A stretch of 64,000 nucleotides of DNA from Amorphochlora amoebiformis (lineage: Eukaryota > Cercozoa > Chlorarachniophyceae), in the NCBI GenBank assembly GCA_054601695.1, contig BAAHQB010000184.1:62001-126000 (forward strand), written 5' to 3'. Under the pieces are notes generated by a model, which was not told the DNA's origin, did not search any database, and saw only the letters and a program-made list of their open reading frames with translations. Position 1 is the stretch's first letter; each line of letters begins with the position of its first letter. The translations under genes were made by a program, and so were the position numbers. Below, in pieces: positions 62,084-64,000 of this stretch.

Positions 62084-62636
62084 ACAGCGAAGTTACATAT
62101 TTGAAAACAAGATTTGTCGACGTCAAATAATATGAGTATCATGTAGATCATAGTACTAGTTCTAGTAGTTAGTGACCTACTGGATTGTATGCTAAATTAA
62201 TGACTACTATCTAGACAACTAAGTCTTAATAATACATATGCTACGTACCTACCGTACATTCTAGTGTAAGAGCGTCACGGGCAGGGTTTGGGTATATACA
62301 TATCTAGCATATACTATATCTAGAGATATATACATATATAATTATATATCATGATACACACACATGTCATGTATATCGTACGATGTATCTAGATATATAC
62401 CTTAGATACTAGATATATACACTAGATATATATATATTATAATATACATATATCTAGTACATATTAAATTTGAAAAAAAAATGAGATTTATAGAGCTCGA
62501 ATTCGAATACGTGTACTCTGCGGCTGGCTACTAGGGCTAATCTATAGATCACTTTGGCTGAAAGATTAAGGAATCTACGTAAGCTTTCGAGTGATACGTT
62601 CCGGAGTTGGTACTTTGCTTTCTATGGCTGTCAAGC
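62084..62636. other. Convergent intergenic region
   Basis: Unique, AT-rich, with CTAG/ATATAC-rich stretches (62290-62460). It lies between the 60-bp array and the stop codon of the minus-strand gene. No exon seen. Confidence 0.5.
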
Positions 62637-62700
62637 CTAGCGGCGACGACGACGATCCCTGGAATTACGAATCGTGTGTGTAAATATGATTGTATATATG

Positions 62701-62733
<33 letters not shown>

Positions 62734-62763
62734 GTAATATATAGGTATGAATTATATGTACCA

Positions 62764-62810
<47 letters not shown>

Positions 62811-62856
62811 TGTAAGGTAGGTCTCAGAACATCTCCATAATATAATATACATATTT

Positions 62857-62898
<42 letters not shown>

Positions 62899-62988
62899 CT
62901 ATATATACATATATATTTATGATATAAACCTGTCCCGACTGTCATCCCGCCTGCGCCTACGATCTCTGTCCCTATCATCATCTTCTCG

Positions 62989-63036
<48 letters not shown>

Positions 63037-63111
63037 GCATATTTATGTAGTAAATAGTATGTATAAAAATGTTTATGTATAAAAATGTTTGGGAAGAGAG
63101 ATTAATATATG

Positions 63112-63160
<49 letters not shown>

Positions 63161-63670
63161 ATATGTATGTGTATGCGTATACATATAATAAATCATACAA
63201 AATTTATGTAAATAAATTATTTCTAATAGGAAGCGATTGGTAAATACTAATATAGTCTGTATATATATATATATATATCTATATCTGTATATATATAAAT
63301 ATATATACATATTATATATATTATATTATATACCGAGCGCTTCTTAGACGAGCTCGAGCTGGACTCCTTAAACTTCATCTGTTTCATGCGATCCGGATGT
63401 ACGCCTGAAATTCCAGAAATTTCCATTAATCACTCACGCGTTCACACAAGAATATTCTAGAATATTCCTCATCTCAAAGTGTTTTTCTTTTCTTTTATCG
63501 AGTTTGTTTTTTGGCGGGGATAGTGGGATTTTCTAGAACCATTAATATATCTCTGGGTGATTTTCTCCTCTTTTTTTTTTTTTTCCTTTCTTTTTTCTTC
63601 CCCCCTGTGTATAACCATATTCATATATATATATATATATATATATAATATACATACATATATATATATA

Positions 63671-63706
<36 letters not shown>

Positions 63707-63800
63707 AATGTACATAACCTGAATAGTCCTCCTTATTGCGAGAGGAAGAGCCACCACTGGCTTTCATGAAGCCCTGTTTACCGATCGAGTCTAGAGCGTT
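62637..63800 (-). CDS. C-terminal part of an RD-rich (nuclear/splicing-type) protein
   Basis: Four exons, 63800-63719, 63404-63334, 62988-62930, 62658-62637, all in phase, ending TAG. The readable part begins [17 protein letters not shown], then [14 protein letters not shown], a serine run with KKRS, and a tail of alternating Arg/Asp ([14 protein letters not shown], then DRRRRR). Such RD/RS-rich tails are typical of pre-mRNA splicing and RNA-binding proteins, but no folded domain is in the window. The 5' part lies beyond 63800. Donors GTTATG, GTATAT, GTTTAT; acceptors TTTCAG, TTTCAG, ATATAG, TTCCAG. Confidence 0.7.
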
Positions 63801-63805
63801 CTGAA

Positions 63806-64000
63806 ATGATTACAAGATGTGTAAGGGTCTAGAAAGTTCTCGAATGTTTTGAGAAGGTTCTCATGATGTGGAAACGAGAGTCTAGAACGTTCAGCAAGAA
63901 TATTAAGATGTGTTAAGCGTTCTGAAAAGACGTGAGGTGTGGAAAAAGAGTCTTTAGAATGTTCTGAGAAGGTTTTGAGAAATTCTGAGATCTTGGATGA
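63806..64000 (-). repeat. Intron with degenerate TTCTAGAA/GTTCTGAGAA repeats
   Basis: Tandem-like units of ~65 bases containing GAGTCTAGAACGTTC and GAGAAGGTTCT. On the minus strand the pieces resemble the acceptor and first bases of exon 63800-63719 (CAG|AACGCTCTAGACTC), so these may be decayed shards of that boundary. Confidence 0.5.

Overview
This window looks like nuclear DNA of an intron-rich, AT-rich microbial eukaryote. The evidence is spliceosomal exon structure on both strands, GT-AG introns, and telomere-type TTAGGG/CCCTAA tracts. One large protein resembles an SGNH-hydrolase family I know mainly from microalgae (diatoms, haptophytes and relatives), so an alga-like protist is my best guess. 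I cannot name the organism. No rRNA, tRNA, transposase or CRISPR array was seen. All gene models are hand-built from splice sites, reading-frame phase and sense; no transcript or homology search was run.

Most of the sequence is simple repeat: (TA)n, (TC)n or (GA)n, GT/CA runs and hexameric telomere-type repeats. Long open frames inside these (IYIY, SLSL, RERE and NPNP proteins) are artefacts. Real coding sequence sits in islands of about 10-190 bases, nearly always bounded by AG on one side and GT on the other.

Layout: (1) 1-1819, 3' end of a plus-strand gene, preceded by eight truncated copies of an intron/exon boundary. (2) 2939-5777, minus-strand gene of unknown function. (3) 6156-6418, inverted repeat. 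(4) 6623-10805, minus-strand ten-exon gene for a secreted, proline-rich protein with a signal peptide. (5) 10806-11228, divergent promoter region. (6) 11229-13244, plus-strand exons that may be the 5' end of the next gene. (7) 13579-38550, plus-strand gene of about 41 exons for a type II membrane protein with a coiled-coil stem and an SGNH-hydrolase-like domain; only about 8.5% of the 25 kb is coding. (8) 39161-41654, minus-strand small cysteine-rich protein. (9) 41655-44177, intergenic minisatellites and telomere-like DNA. (10) 44178-45817, minus-strand four-exon gene of unknown function. (11) 45818-47484, mostly unique DNA with one uncertain ORF. (12) 47485-61370, plus-strand gene of about 29 exons with two tandem cyclic-nucleotide-binding-like domains. 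(13) 61402-62083, 60-bp tandem array. (14) 62637-63800 and beyond, minus-strand gene ending in an Arg/Asp-rich tail.

The most interesting observation is systematic. Introns are built from microsatellites or telomeric repeats, and many exons are flanked by tandem truncated copies ('shards') of one of their own splice boundaries, each shard ending in the same simple repeat. The telomeric repeat itself contains splice signals: GTTAGG can be a donor, CTAAC a branch point, and CCCTAA changed to CCCTAG an acceptor. Several introns use exactly these. A conserved ~45-bp element with the palindrome GTCCTAGGAC recurs inside telomeric introns of two genes.
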